From the NCBI GenBank assembly GCA_964464145.1, contig CAYXFB010000009.1:1-57028 (forward strand): 57,028 bases of DNA, given 5' to 3'. Both the position numbers and the translations under genes were made by a program. Origin of the DNA: UBA5399 sp964464145 (GTDB lineage Bacteria > Bacillota > Clostridia > Christensenellales > Christensenellaceae). Position 1 is the stretch's first letter; every line of letters begins with the position of its first letter. A model generated the notes under the pieces. That model ran no database searches, was not told where the DNA came from, and worked only from the letters and a program-made list of their open reading frames with translations. This document shows positions 8,538 to 15,940 of the stretch, one piece after another.

Positions 8538-9884
8538 TTAAGTTTGAGTTTGTTCCGCTTGATTTTTCCTATAGCAAAATGCCCTGTTGCGTCCGGCATT
8601 TTTTGCTTCATATAGCGCAATATCCGCTTTTCCATATAGTTCTTCAAATGTTTTCCCATCCTGCGGAAAAAGTGAGGCGCCCACACTGCAAGTTATTGAG
8701 GCTATTATACCTCCGCTTTCGAAATCGCGCGAAAAAGCTTCACATATCATCTGCGCATTTTCCTTTAGGGAGGACGCGGCAATATCCTTTACAAAAACAA
8801 CGAATTCATCGCCCCCAACCCGGCCGCAAATAGCGCCGTCACCAAAAAGTTTCTCCACCCTAAGCGCACACTCCGCCAGCACTTTATCTCCAAACAGATG
8901 GCCAAAGCGATCGTTTACGCCCTTAAAATCGTCTATATCAAAAATACACATAGCGCTTTTTGCGCCCTTCTCCGCCATATCGGCAAAATTCTGGATGCAT
9001 TTCTCTGTCATGCTTCGGTTATATATTCCCGTGAGAGGGTCTCGCTCAGACTTGTTTCTCAGGCTTTCCTCCCGTTTCTTTTGCTCGTCTATATCCTCCA
9101 GCATACCTATGGCTCGCACTGCCCTGCCCTCGTTGTCATAAATATTCGTCATGGATATTTTGCGCCACACATATTTTCCGCCAACCAGCCGTGTCTTTAT
9201 TTCGCAGGAGGCGCTGGGTTCGCCTGATCTTATCTTCCCATACATTTCCAAAAAAACATTTGTTGTATCCGGATGTATTATGCCGTTCTCCACAAGTGAA
9301 TCTGGTACATTTTCCGTTATGTTCTCTATGCCATACATGCTTCCCGCTTTATTCGCGTGTATCATTTGGCGCTTTTCTATATCGTAATCAAATATTGTGT
9401 TGTCTGTCTGCGCCAGCGCGAGGCGAAAACGTTCCTCGTTTATACGCAGCTCCTGCTCATAAAATTTGCGCTGGCCTATATCCATTGTCACGCAATATAC
9501 AACGTCCTGCTCGCCTTCTTTGGCAAAGCTGCCGCGCACCAGCACCCAGGACATAGAGCCATCCTTGCGCACCACCCTATGCTCGTTATTGAATATATAC
9601 CCGATACTGAGCGCCTCAAAAAGCTGCTCTCTCACCATTTCCAGGTCTTCGCGATACACTGTTCGGGCTATCTCATTATTCAGTTCATCGCACATCTCCT
9701 GCCTTGTATAGCCGTATAGCTCGTAAAAGAAACTATTGCCGTGCAGCAATGTAAAACTGTCGTCCACGGCGACCTTGCATATACCCACGGGCAGGTGGGA
9801 GGTTATCTCCTGAAGGTAAAAATAATCGGCCAAAGCATTTTCCACTTTATCGGTACTTATACCCTCTTTTTTTGATTTATCCAT
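8538..9884 (-). CDS. PAS-domain diguanylate cyclase
   Basis: The 448-residue protein has two PAS sensory domains (about 35-150 and 155-270, the second ending in a PAC-like segment) and a C-terminal GGDEF domain. Residues 357-361 are an intact GGDEF (GRVGGDEFVVF), preceded by the typical NRSMTEKC, DIDDFKGVNDRFGH and GDKVL segments, so it should make cyclic di-GMP from two GTP. No RxxD inhibitory site is visible five residues before GGDEF, so product inhibition is probably absent. There are no membrane segments; the protein is cytosolic and senses an internal ligand. It is a single gene with its own terminator. The only other signalling gene nearby is a chemoreceptor 20 kb away. Confidence 0.93.
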   Translation of the reverse strand: MDKSKKEGISTDKVENALADYFYLQEITSHLPVGICKVAVDDSFTLLHGNSFFYELYGYTRQEMCDELNNEIARTVYREDLEMVREQLFEALSIGYIFNNEHRVVRKDGSMSWVLVRGSFAKEGEQDVVYCVTMDIGQRKFYEQELRINEERFRLALAQTDNTIFDYDIEKRQMIHANKAGSMYGIENITENVPDSLVENGIIHPDTTNVFLEMYGKIRSGEPSASCEIKTRLVGGKYVWRKISMTNIYDNEGRAVRAIGMLEDIDEQKKREESLRNKSERDPLTGIYNRSMTEKCIQNFADMAEKGAKSAMCIFDIDDFKGVNDRFGHLFGDKVLAECALRVEKLFGDGAICGRVGGDEFVVFVKDIAASSLKENAQMICEAFSRDFESGGIIASITCSVGASLFPQDGKTFEELYGKADIALYEAKNAGRNRAFCYRKNQAEQTQT

Positions 9885-10105
9885 GTTTTTTCCTAGATTT
9901 TATCAGATATTAACGGTTGCCCACATTAAAAGCATAATATAGCTCTGTCGATTTTATTTTAACAGGGTTGCCGCAATCCGTCTACAGTAATTTAACTCCG
10001 TTCTGTATGAAACAACAAAAGACGACTATTGCTCAAAATTCAAAACAAAAAGAGCGCGCCTTCTCCTCCGCTTTTCCATTCAGCTCCTCTAATTTTTTAC
10101 ATATC
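9885..10105. other. Non-coding stretch upstream of the cyclase gene
   Basis: About 220 AT-rich bases must hold the promoter of the minus-strand cyclase. I see no clear -35/-10 pair, no repeat and no credible small gene here. Confidence 0.4.
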
Positions 10106-10147
10106 GCAAAAAAGCGGTGTATTCCCAATGCATACCCCGCTTTTTTA
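10106..10147 (-). terminator. Rho-independent terminator of the barnase-barstar cluster
   Basis: A 15-base stem (AAAAAAGCGGTGTAT at 10108-10122 with ATACCCCGCTTTTTT at 10132-10146, one mismatch) surrounds a nine-base loop. It follows the glycine-rich gene on the minus strand. Confidence 0.85.
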
Positions 10148-10206
10148 TCTAACAGATCATCTTTTCCTTTTCCCACATAGCCAAAGCAATTAAAGCCATG
10201 TCCGCA

Positions 10207-10644
10207 TCATTTTTTGTGGAAAAATTTGCCTATCAGTCCGCCAACGCCTTCTTTTACATCTCCTACCTTGTCACCAAAGAAAGAGCCCAGCGAACCGAGC
10301 ACATTTGCGCCCTTGCCTTTTATTCCGCCCAGCACATCGCCCAGCTTATCAAGCGGATTTCCCTGTGCCTCGTGCTCTGCCACCGCCGCGCTGTGGTCTT
10401 TACCGAACATGCCACCTAGGCTGCCCAAAAGCGACGCGAAGTTTGCGCCCTCCTTGTGTGAAGATACCGCCTCCGCCATCGCGGCCTTTGTTTCGCCTGA
10501 TATATCAGCATTGCTTTCGTGATCCAAAACCTTGTTGATAGCCGCCGAGGGATTGCTCTTGAACTCATCCAAAAGCTGCGGATCCTTCGAGAGTATTTCC
10601 GCCGTATTGTTTATCAATTTCCCAGATTCTTGCGTGTTTGCCAT
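10207..10644 (-). CDS. Small glycine-rich protein of unknown function
   Basis: 145 residues, preceded by a strong AAAAGGAG site. The N-terminal part (about 1-60) is helical, with a segment LLDEFKSNPSAAINKVL that resembles short helical modules seen in nif11-like leader peptides and other small bacterial proteins. The C-terminal part (about 65-145) is rich in Gly, Leu and Phe, with repeats of the type LLGSLGGMFG, LGDVLGGIKG, LGSLGSFFGD and VGGLIGKFFHKK. This gives an amphipathic or membrane-active look without a true membrane helix. There is no signal peptide. It lies directly downstream of barstar and before a terminator, so it may belong to the same unit. I do not recognise the family; the leader-peptide similarity is only a resemblance. 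Confidence 0.7.
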   Translation of the reverse strand: MANTQESGKLINNTAEILSKDPQLLDEFKSNPSAAINKVLDHESNADISGETKAAMAEAVSSHKEGANFASLLGSLGGMFGKDHSAAVAEHEAQGNPLDKLGDVLGGIKGKGANVLGSLGSFFGDKVGDVKEGVGGLIGKFFHKK

Positions 10645-10678
10645 TATTTATTGCTCCTTTTATTATTTATACAAGGGG

Positions 10679-10915
10679 TCATTCGCCCCTAATATGCAGA
10701 TCGTACATTATTTTTTCCAGTCCCTTAAAAAACGCTGGGTGCTTCGATGTGTTTTTCAATGTAAATTCAACCTCATAACCCGGCTGTGATAGCACATCGA
10801 ATAACGCATCCATATTTTTTCCATAATGAGCTGGAAAATCCAACTTTTTAGCCAGATATTCGTGTATTTTTCGGCTGTTTTCAAAATCCGCACCGTCTAT
10901 TGTTACCATTCTCAT
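10679..10915 (-). CDS. Barstar-family ribonuclease inhibitor
   Basis: 78 residues of barstar type. The opening MVTIDGADFENSRKIHEYLA, then FPAHYGKNMDALFDVL, matches the barstar helix that plugs the barnase active site (the family has FPxYYGxNLDALWD). The start codon overlaps the barnase stop codon by one base (TAATG), so toxin and antidote are translated together. The protein has no signal peptide and should act in the cytoplasm, neutralising the nuclease before or during export. The C-terminus (LEKIMYDLHIRGE) is slightly shorter than in Bacillus barstar (about 90 residues). Assignment is supported both by sequence and by the adjacent barnase. Confidence 0.88.
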   Translation of the reverse strand: MRMVTIDGADFENSRKIHEYLAKKLDFPAHYGKNMDALFDVLSQPGYEVEFTLKNTSKHPAFFKGLEKIMYDLHIRGE

Positions 10916-11496
10916 TACTCACCGTCCAGCTTGGAAAATGTTTCATAGTGGTCGTCTGTGTAAAAATATAAGCCATCATTTGAAAATATCAGCCGCTCAC
11001 CATTTCTGAAACCTCCGACGTAGTTTATATCGCATTCATAATACTTTCGTCCCTTTTTATTAGGCAGCTTTCCCTCACGGTTGCCAAACTTATCGCCGCC
11101 TATGCTCATGCCGGGCGCCACTTCGTCCAAATTTCCGTCACGCGCATCCCAGCCCAGTTCCTCCGCCGCTCGCTTAGTTATGAAGTTTTCGGGCAGCCTC
11201 CCATAGGCCACAAGATATGCGAATACGTCATCTTTAGACGTATAGCTACCTAGCTCGCTTAACCCCTCGGCCTGTATGGCTTCATCTGTCTGTAGCGCTT
11301 CGCTATACTTTGGTGGTTCAGCTTGCGAAACACCATCCGTCGGCTTCCCTTCCTGCATTTCGGCAACAGCCGCAACGCCACTAGACTGCGCGTAACTGCC
11401 GCTCTCATCCAGTGCTCCACCGCTCTCAGGCGCACAAGCAAATAAAACGCCACACAAAAACAATGTTATCAGTAATAACGCCGCTAATCTTTTCAT
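10915..11496 (-). CDS. Barnase-family ribonuclease with lipoprotein signal
   Basis: A guanyl-preferring RNase of the barnase (N1/T1) family. The C-terminal 110 residues follow barnase closely: LPENFITKRAAEELGWD, GNLDEVAPGMSIGGDKFGNR, KLPNKKGRKYYECDINY, GFRNGERLIFS and DDHYETF. The counterparts of the catalytic Glu73, Arg87 and His102 are all present, so it should be active. Unlike secreted barnase, the N-terminus is a lipoprotein signal (ALLLITLFLCGVLFAC), followed by about 60 residues of flexible linker, so the enzyme would be tethered outside the membrane. I prefer the ATG at 11496 (AAAGG nine bases upstream) over the ATG at 11505. Barstar follows with a one-base overlap. Confidence 0.9.
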   Translation of the reverse strand: MKRLAALLLITLFLCGVLFACAPESGGALDESGSYAQSSGVAAVAEMQEGKPTDGVSQAEPPKYSEALQTDEAIQAEGLSELGSYTSKDDVFAYLVAYGRLPENFITKRAAEELGWDARDGNLDEVAPGMSIGGDKFGNREGKLPNKKGRKYYECDINYVGGFRNGERLIFSNDGLYFYTDDHYETFSKLDGE

Positions 11497-11523
11497 TCTA
11501 CACATGCCTTTTGTGAAACTGAT

Positions 11524-11904
11524 CTATTTCCCAGTCTCCTCGTCCGTTATGGGCGCGTCGGGCGCGTTTTTCCTTATGGCCTCTACGCCATGCTTGCAGC
11601 TCTGCTTTGTGGTATATGCCTGCGAGGAAGAAACTATTTCGCCGTTGCGCGCTTTGAGGCGAAAACGGAACTTGCCGCCTTTATCCTCATATAATTCAAA
11701 CTTTGGGTGCTTGAGTGTTTCAAAGCTCTCCACCGTCTGATCCTCTACCTCCGCGCTCAGAACCCATTCCATAAGAGACTTGCATTCTCTAACCGCATTT
11801 GCGTGAGTGGTATACACCTCCGACGTCATCACAGTTTCGCCATTAGCCGCCTTCAAATGGAATGTGAATCCCGTATTGACTTTGCACACAACAAATTTAC
11901 CCAT
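11524..11904 (-). CDS. Tandem DUF1508 (YegP-like) protein
   Basis: 126 residues containing two copies of the DUF1508/YegP module: FVVCKVNTGFTFHLKAANGETVMTSEVYTT (about 4-33) and KFELYEDKGGKFRFRLKARNGEIVSSSQAYTT (about 68-98), each followed by a short helix. The family folds as a small beta-rich domain; its biochemical role is not established. A GGTGG-type site precedes the ATG. It is the first gene of a minus-strand run leading into the barnase-barstar pair (gap about 27 bases), so it may be co-expressed with them, perhaps coincidentally. Confidence 0.85.
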   Translation of the reverse strand: MGKFVVCKVNTGFTFHLKAANGETVMTSEVYTTHANAVRECKSLMEWVLSAEVEDQTVESFETLKHPKFELYEDKGGKFRFRLKARNGEIVSSSQAYTTKQSCKHGVEAIRKNAPDAPITDEETGK

Positions 11905-12289
11905 AATTAAATCGCTTCCACCTTTTTATATTTGATAGTACATATTTATATTACCGCTCTCGATCAGCGCAATTTTTATCTATGAATAAATTTATCTAAG
12001 CTGCTGCAATTTATCTGCGCAGAGATCACCAAATTATTGATGCCGCAAAAACCCCTTTTATGGAATAATTATACCATATTGACTCTAGCTATGCGACACA
12101 AAAATCAACTTTTGTATAAAATTTGTTAATTTTTTAGTAATCCTTATATTAATAAGCCTAATTATTCAATGATTAATATTTCACAGCTCTTTGGCTTTTC
12201 TTGTCTCTTACGCCATCACACGTTCATATTCACTATATTTTGTATGGATTATCAAACCCTTTTGCGCCACCGCTTTTGTTAAACGCATA
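11905..12289. other. AT-rich non-coding stretch with a candidate extended -10 promoter
   Basis: No gene is visible. On the minus strand TGGTATAAT (TATAAT at plus 12068-12073) is an extended -10 element that could drive the DUF1508-barnase-barstar genes, leaving a leader of about 155 bases. The -35 region is weak. The rest is plain AT-rich DNA. Confidence 0.4.
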
Positions 12290-12321
12290 AAGAGCGCATA
12301 TCCTTTTCGGGCAGCGCTCTT
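12290..12321 (-). terminator. Possible terminator of the LacI-controlled sugar operon
   Basis: AAGAGCGC (12290-12297) and GCGCTCTT (12314-12321) form a perfect 8-bp stem with a 16-base loop, about 40 bases after the last gene of the operon. The following T run on the minus strand is short (TTATG), so efficiency is uncertain. Confidence 0.5.
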
Positions 12322-12358
12322 CTGCTGTTAAACTATATTTTAATTTTAGAATTGTGTG

Positions 12359-13351
12359 TTACAGCTCTATTTCCGCCAGCGTTGCGGGCAGTTCGTGCGC
12401 GGTGTTCACCTTATCTGGGCCAGTAACCAGGTCAAAGCAGGAGGCTATGATCTTTCCCTGATAAAATATGGGCTCGCCCGGCTGATCCAGCCCGCCGTCC
12501 AGCCCGTCGCAGTCAGGGCTTTGCGCGAGGCGTTCCACCCTTCCGTCAGGATATACCTTACCTATTGCGTTGGCCGAAAAATCCGCCACGTACAGATTGC
12601 CCGCGTCGTCAAATATCATACCGTCCGTGGTTTGAAGCTGCGCCGCGTCCTTTGCAAAGGGTAGGTTCTCTTTCACCGAACCGTCAGCATTGAAGGTTAT
12701 GCGAAATATTTCCCCGTCTCCAAAATTGCCTATGTAGAGCGCGCCCGCCTCGTCAAAAACTATTCCATCCACGCCGTACTGGCATTCGGGGTTGTGCGTG
12801 AGGTAGCTCACTATGCAGTTTTTATCCGCGCGGGTGTTCTTTACCTCTATGTTCCTGTCCGTCAACGCAAATCGGTACACACCGCTCACCAGCTTGCCGG
12901 AGGGGTCTTTTTCCGGGTGCATATAGCTCTGCGTAACGTACATGTATCCGTCCCGTATGCGCACACCGTTGGGGTGCTCCATATTGTAGGCCACAACGTC
13001 GCTTTCCAGCATATTTCCCTCATCGTCCGCCAAAACGCGCAGCATCCTTCCTTTATATATAAGCTCCGGCCGCTCCGCCCAGCCCTGATTGTCGCATATA
13101 TAGAGCGCGCCCTGCTCATCGAAGGCAATACCCATGTTGCGCGCCACTCCCGTTTCCGGGTGTATGGGTACGTCGAACCACTTTTTCACCTCGCGGGTGT
13201 TCCTGTCTATCTTCACTATGCAGCCAGACATATCGTCCTGCGCGAAGTTGGGGCAGGAGAGCACCAGATCGCCGTGCTTGTCTATCGCCATGCTGTCCGG
13301 TGTGCACACAAATTCCTCCGGCAGCGTACAAAAAAGCTTGCTTTGCTTCAT
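12359..13351 (-). CDS. SMP-30/gluconolactonase-family protein (probable sugar lactonase)
   Basis: 330 residues with the six-bladed propeller repeats of the SMP-30/gluconolactonase/LRE family: repeated GIAFDEQGALYICDNQG, GIVFDEAGALYIGNFGDGEIFRI and GMIFDDAGNLYVADFSANAIGKV strands. The Asp/Asn-rich turns supply the metal site that activates lactone hydrolysis. No signal peptide, so cytosolic. It is the last gene of the LacI operon, 26 bases after the kinase gene. A lactonase beside two dehydrogenases suggests an oxidative route in which a sugar is oxidised to a lactone and then opened to an aldonic acid. The family is clear; the substrate is not. Confidence 0.88.
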   Translation of the reverse strand: MKQSKLFCTLPEEFVCTPDSMAIDKHGDLVLSCPNFAQDDMSGCIVKIDRNTREVKKWFDVPIHPETGVARNMGIAFDEQGALYICDNQGWAERPELIYKGRMLRVLADDEGNMLESDVVAYNMEHPNGVRIRDGYMYVTQSYMHPEKDPSGKLVSGVYRFALTDRNIEVKNTRADKNCIVSYLTHNPECQYGVDGIVFDEAGALYIGNFGDGEIFRITFNADGSVKENLPFAKDAAQLQTTDGMIFDDAGNLYVADFSANAIGKVYPDGRVERLAQSPDCDGLDGGLDQPGEPIFYQGKIIASCFDLVTGPDKVNTAHELPATLAEIEL

Positions 13352-13377
13352 ATTACTTATACCTCCGTTGTTTTGCC

Positions 13378-14895
13378 TCAGTTCATCTTACCAAATACCG
13401 GCTTGAGCGCATCGTAACAGCTGTCGAAAATTTCACGCTGCTGCGAGTAAACCTCCCCAAGCGCCTCATTGGGGAGATGCTCGCATTCAATATCCAGGAA
13501 GCTGTCTATTACACTGAAATCCTTGAACAGGCCCACGCCCACGCCGCCCGTTATGGCAGCGCCCATGGAGGTAGCCTCCTCAAGCAGGCGCGGCACCTTT
13601 ATTTTAACGCCGTAGATATCCGCCATCATCTGCCGCCACACAGCACCCTTAGCTCCGCCGCCTATCACCAGCATCTCCTCAACGTCCACCTGCTTGCGGA
13701 GTATGTCCAGTATTATGGCGAGATTCATCGTCACGCCTTCCAGCACGGCGCGCAGCATATCCGCGCGGTTATTTTGCATTTTCAGCCCCAAAAAGCCCGC
13801 CTTGGCCTCCGTGTTCCAGCGCGGTGCCCGCTCACCCAGCAGGTAGGGCAGGAAAACCACGCCGTTCGCGCCGGCCGGAGAACTTTCTATCTGCGCGTTT
13901 ATAAACTCATATGGGCTTTTGCCCTCCGCCGCCGCGCGCTCAGATTCCAGCGTGCACACGGTGTTTTTGAGCCAGTTGTACGCACCGCCCGCCGTTTGCA
14001 TGGTGCCGTTGGGCGAGTACAGCCCGGGCACTATGTGCGCCCACGTTATGGTGCGCATTTCCTCATCTATGAGCGGCTTGTCTGTAGTGGTGGCTATCCA
14101 CGAGGAGGAGCCCACATAGCTGAACGTTCTGCCCTGCTTGTATGAGCCCGCGCCTATGTTGGCGCACAGCCCGTCGCCTCCGCCCAGCACAACGGGCGTG
14201 CCCTCGCAAAGGCCGGTCTGTTCCGCCGCCGCCGCCGTAACGCCGCCCGCCACGAATGTGGACGGCTTTATCTCGGGCAGCTTATCGCCGTCTATTCCCG
14301 CCGCCTCCACTATCTTCTCCGACCATTTTAGCGAAGCCAGATCCATGCAGGTCATGCTGGTCGCGTCGGAAGGCTCGGTGTAAAACTTGCCCGTCAGCCT
14401 GTGCACCAGAAAATCCTTTGCGTTGAGCGTTTTGTATGTGTTCTCGTACACGTCCGGCTCGTTGTCACGTATCCACATGAATTTTTGCAGACCGTAGGAA
14501 GCCGCGTTCCTATGGCCGGTTATGCGGTAAAACTCCTTTAGCGGAATTATTTCATTTATTTGCGCCGCCTGCTTTTGCGAACGCTGATCTGCCCATATTA
14601 TGGCCTTCCTGAGCGGATCGCCAGCCCTGTCCACGCAAAGACAGCCCATCATTTGTCCTGAAAAACTTATTGCGGCTATATCTTTATTGTCTATGCCGCT
14701 CTGCGTTATGAGCTGTCTGCTGGATTCGCACACCGCGCGCCACCAGTCCTCCGCGTCCTGCTCTGCGCGTATGGCGTCGAAATAGTCCGTTTCGTACACG
14801 TAAACACAGCTCCCGACCAACTGTCCGGTCTCCGAAAAAAGCGTTGCTTTATTTCCGGAGGTGCCAAGGTCGTGCGCCAATATATATTTTGCCAT
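13378..14895 (-). CDS. FGGY-family carbohydrate kinase, xylulokinase-like
   Basis: 505 residues, usual length for the FGGY family. The N-terminal phosphate-binding strand is DLGTSGNKATLFSETG, then an Asp-containing segment GQMMGCLCVDRAGDPLRKAIIWADQR, and the C-terminal ATP-binding half has GGGAKGAVWRQMMADIYG followed by EEATSMGAAITGGVGVG. This pattern is closest to xylulokinases, but family members also phosphorylate erythrulose, ribulose, fuculose or glycerol. It sits between the importer and the lactonase and would trap the imported or oxidised sugar as a phosphate. The ATG follows GGGGG at a short spacing. Confidence 0.9.
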   Translation of the reverse strand: MAKYILAHDLGTSGNKATLFSETGQLVGSCVYVYETDYFDAIRAEQDAEDWWRAVCESSRQLITQSGIDNKDIAAISFSGQMMGCLCVDRAGDPLRKAIIWADQRSQKQAAQINEIIPLKEFYRITGHRNAASYGLQKFMWIRDNEPDVYENTYKTLNAKDFLVHRLTGKFYTEPSDATSMTCMDLASLKWSEKIVEAAGIDGDKLPEIKPSTFVAGGVTAAAAEQTGLCEGTPVVLGGGDGLCANIGAGSYKQGRTFSYVGSSSWIATTTDKPLIDEEMRTITWAHIVPGLYSPNGTMQTAGGAYNWLKNTVCTLESERAAAEGKSPYEFINAQIESSPAGANGVVFLPYLLGERAPRWNTEAKAGFLGLKMQNNRADMLRAVLEGVTMNLAIILDILRKQVDVEEMLVIGGGAKGAVWRQMMADIYGVKIKVPRLLEEATSMGAAITGGVGVGLFKDFSVIDSFLDIECEHLPNEALGEVYSQQREIFDSCYDALKPVFGKMN

Positions 14896-14910
14896 ATTAC
14901 CCCCAATTAT

Positions 14911-15927
14911 CTACTTAACTATTATGTTACGCTGGTTCCTGTCTATGGTGAGCGCCACCGCGCCCAGTATTACCAGCCCGAAAACTATGTTCTGCCAGAA
15001 AACATCCACGCCCACTATGTTCATGCCGTTGCGTATTATGGACGTTACGAACACACCTATTACGGTGCCCAGCACCTTGCCGCGGCCACCCGTTAGAGCC
15101 GTTCCGCCCAGCACCACCGAGGCGATTACAAGCAGCGTGAAATCGTTGCCCACCGTGGGCGCGGAGCTCTTTAGCTTTGCCGCCAAAAATATTCCGCCCA
15201 GCGCGGCGCAAAGACCCGCCGCCACGAAGGCCAGCATCTTTGTTCTGTCCACGGGTATGCCCGCCATGCGCGCCGTGCGTTCGTTTCCGCCCACCGCCAT
15301 TATATACTTGCCAAAGGGCGTGCGCGTCTGCACTACGTGAAACAATACGATTACCACTATCGCCAGCACCAGCGGCAGCCCCAACACTTCAAAGAAAGTC
15401 ACCTTCGCCCACTCTATGCTGGGCCAGAGCACCTTGGGCATAGATACGGGCGCTTCGCTTACCAGAAGCGCCACCGAACGCCATACGGACATGAAACCCA
15501 GCGAGGCTATGAAGGAGGGCACCTTCAATTTCACATGCACAAAGCCGAGTATTATGCCCGCCAATATGCCGAACAAGGCCGCCAGTATGTATGCCAGCAC
15601 TATCGCCATGGGCGACTGGTTCATAGAGGCTGAAAACTCTATCATGAGCCGCACCACCAGCACGTTCGCAACGGAACACACCGCGCCCACCGAAAGGTCT
15701 ACCGAACCGAGCAGCAGCACGAATGTCATGCCGCCCGCCATTATCATAAGCGGCGCGCTGTCGCTCAGCAGGTTTTTGAGGTTTGACGGGTTCACGAAGC
15801 TGTTGTCCATTATTGTGAAGGCTATCACCAATATTATGAGCGAGGAAAGCCCAAAATATTTCATTATTATGCTTTTAAAGCTTTTTTTACCGTTTTGTTC
15901 CAGAGTTGTCGAAGCAGCGTTTTTCAT
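14911..15927 (-). CDS. Sugar ABC transporter permease (RbsC type), second permease
   Basis: 338 residues with about ten hydrophobic segments and the RbsC-family signatures: GGMTFVLLLGSVDLSVGA near residue 65-80, GxxxG-rich helices, and the loop VGGNERTARMAGIPVDRTK that couples to the ATPase (about 215-235). The C-terminal signature is SSAPTVGNDFTLLVIASVVLGGTAL. It is an inner-membrane channel subunit for a pentose, hexose or polyol. AAAGGAGG lies six bases before the ATG. The gene immediately follows the ATPase gene, and a second, different permease lies on the other side of the ATPase, implying a heterodimeric channel. Confidence 0.92.
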   Translation of the reverse strand: MKNAASTTLEQNGKKSFKSIIMKYFGLSSLIILVIAFTIMDNSFVNPSNLKNLLSDSAPLMIMAGGMTFVLLLGSVDLSVGAVCSVANVLVVRLMIEFSASMNQSPMAIVLAYILAALFGILAGIILGFVHVKLKVPSFIASLGFMSVWRSVALLVSEAPVSMPKVLWPSIEWAKVTFFEVLGLPLVLAIVVIVLFHVVQTRTPFGKYIMAVGGNERTARMAGIPVDRTKMLAFVAAGLCAALGGIFLAAKLKSSAPTVGNDFTLLVIASVVLGGTALTGGRGKVLGTVIGVFVTSIIRNGMNIVGVDVFWQNIVFGLVILGAVALTIDRNQRNIIVK

Positions 15928-15940
15928 ATTCCCGCCTCCT

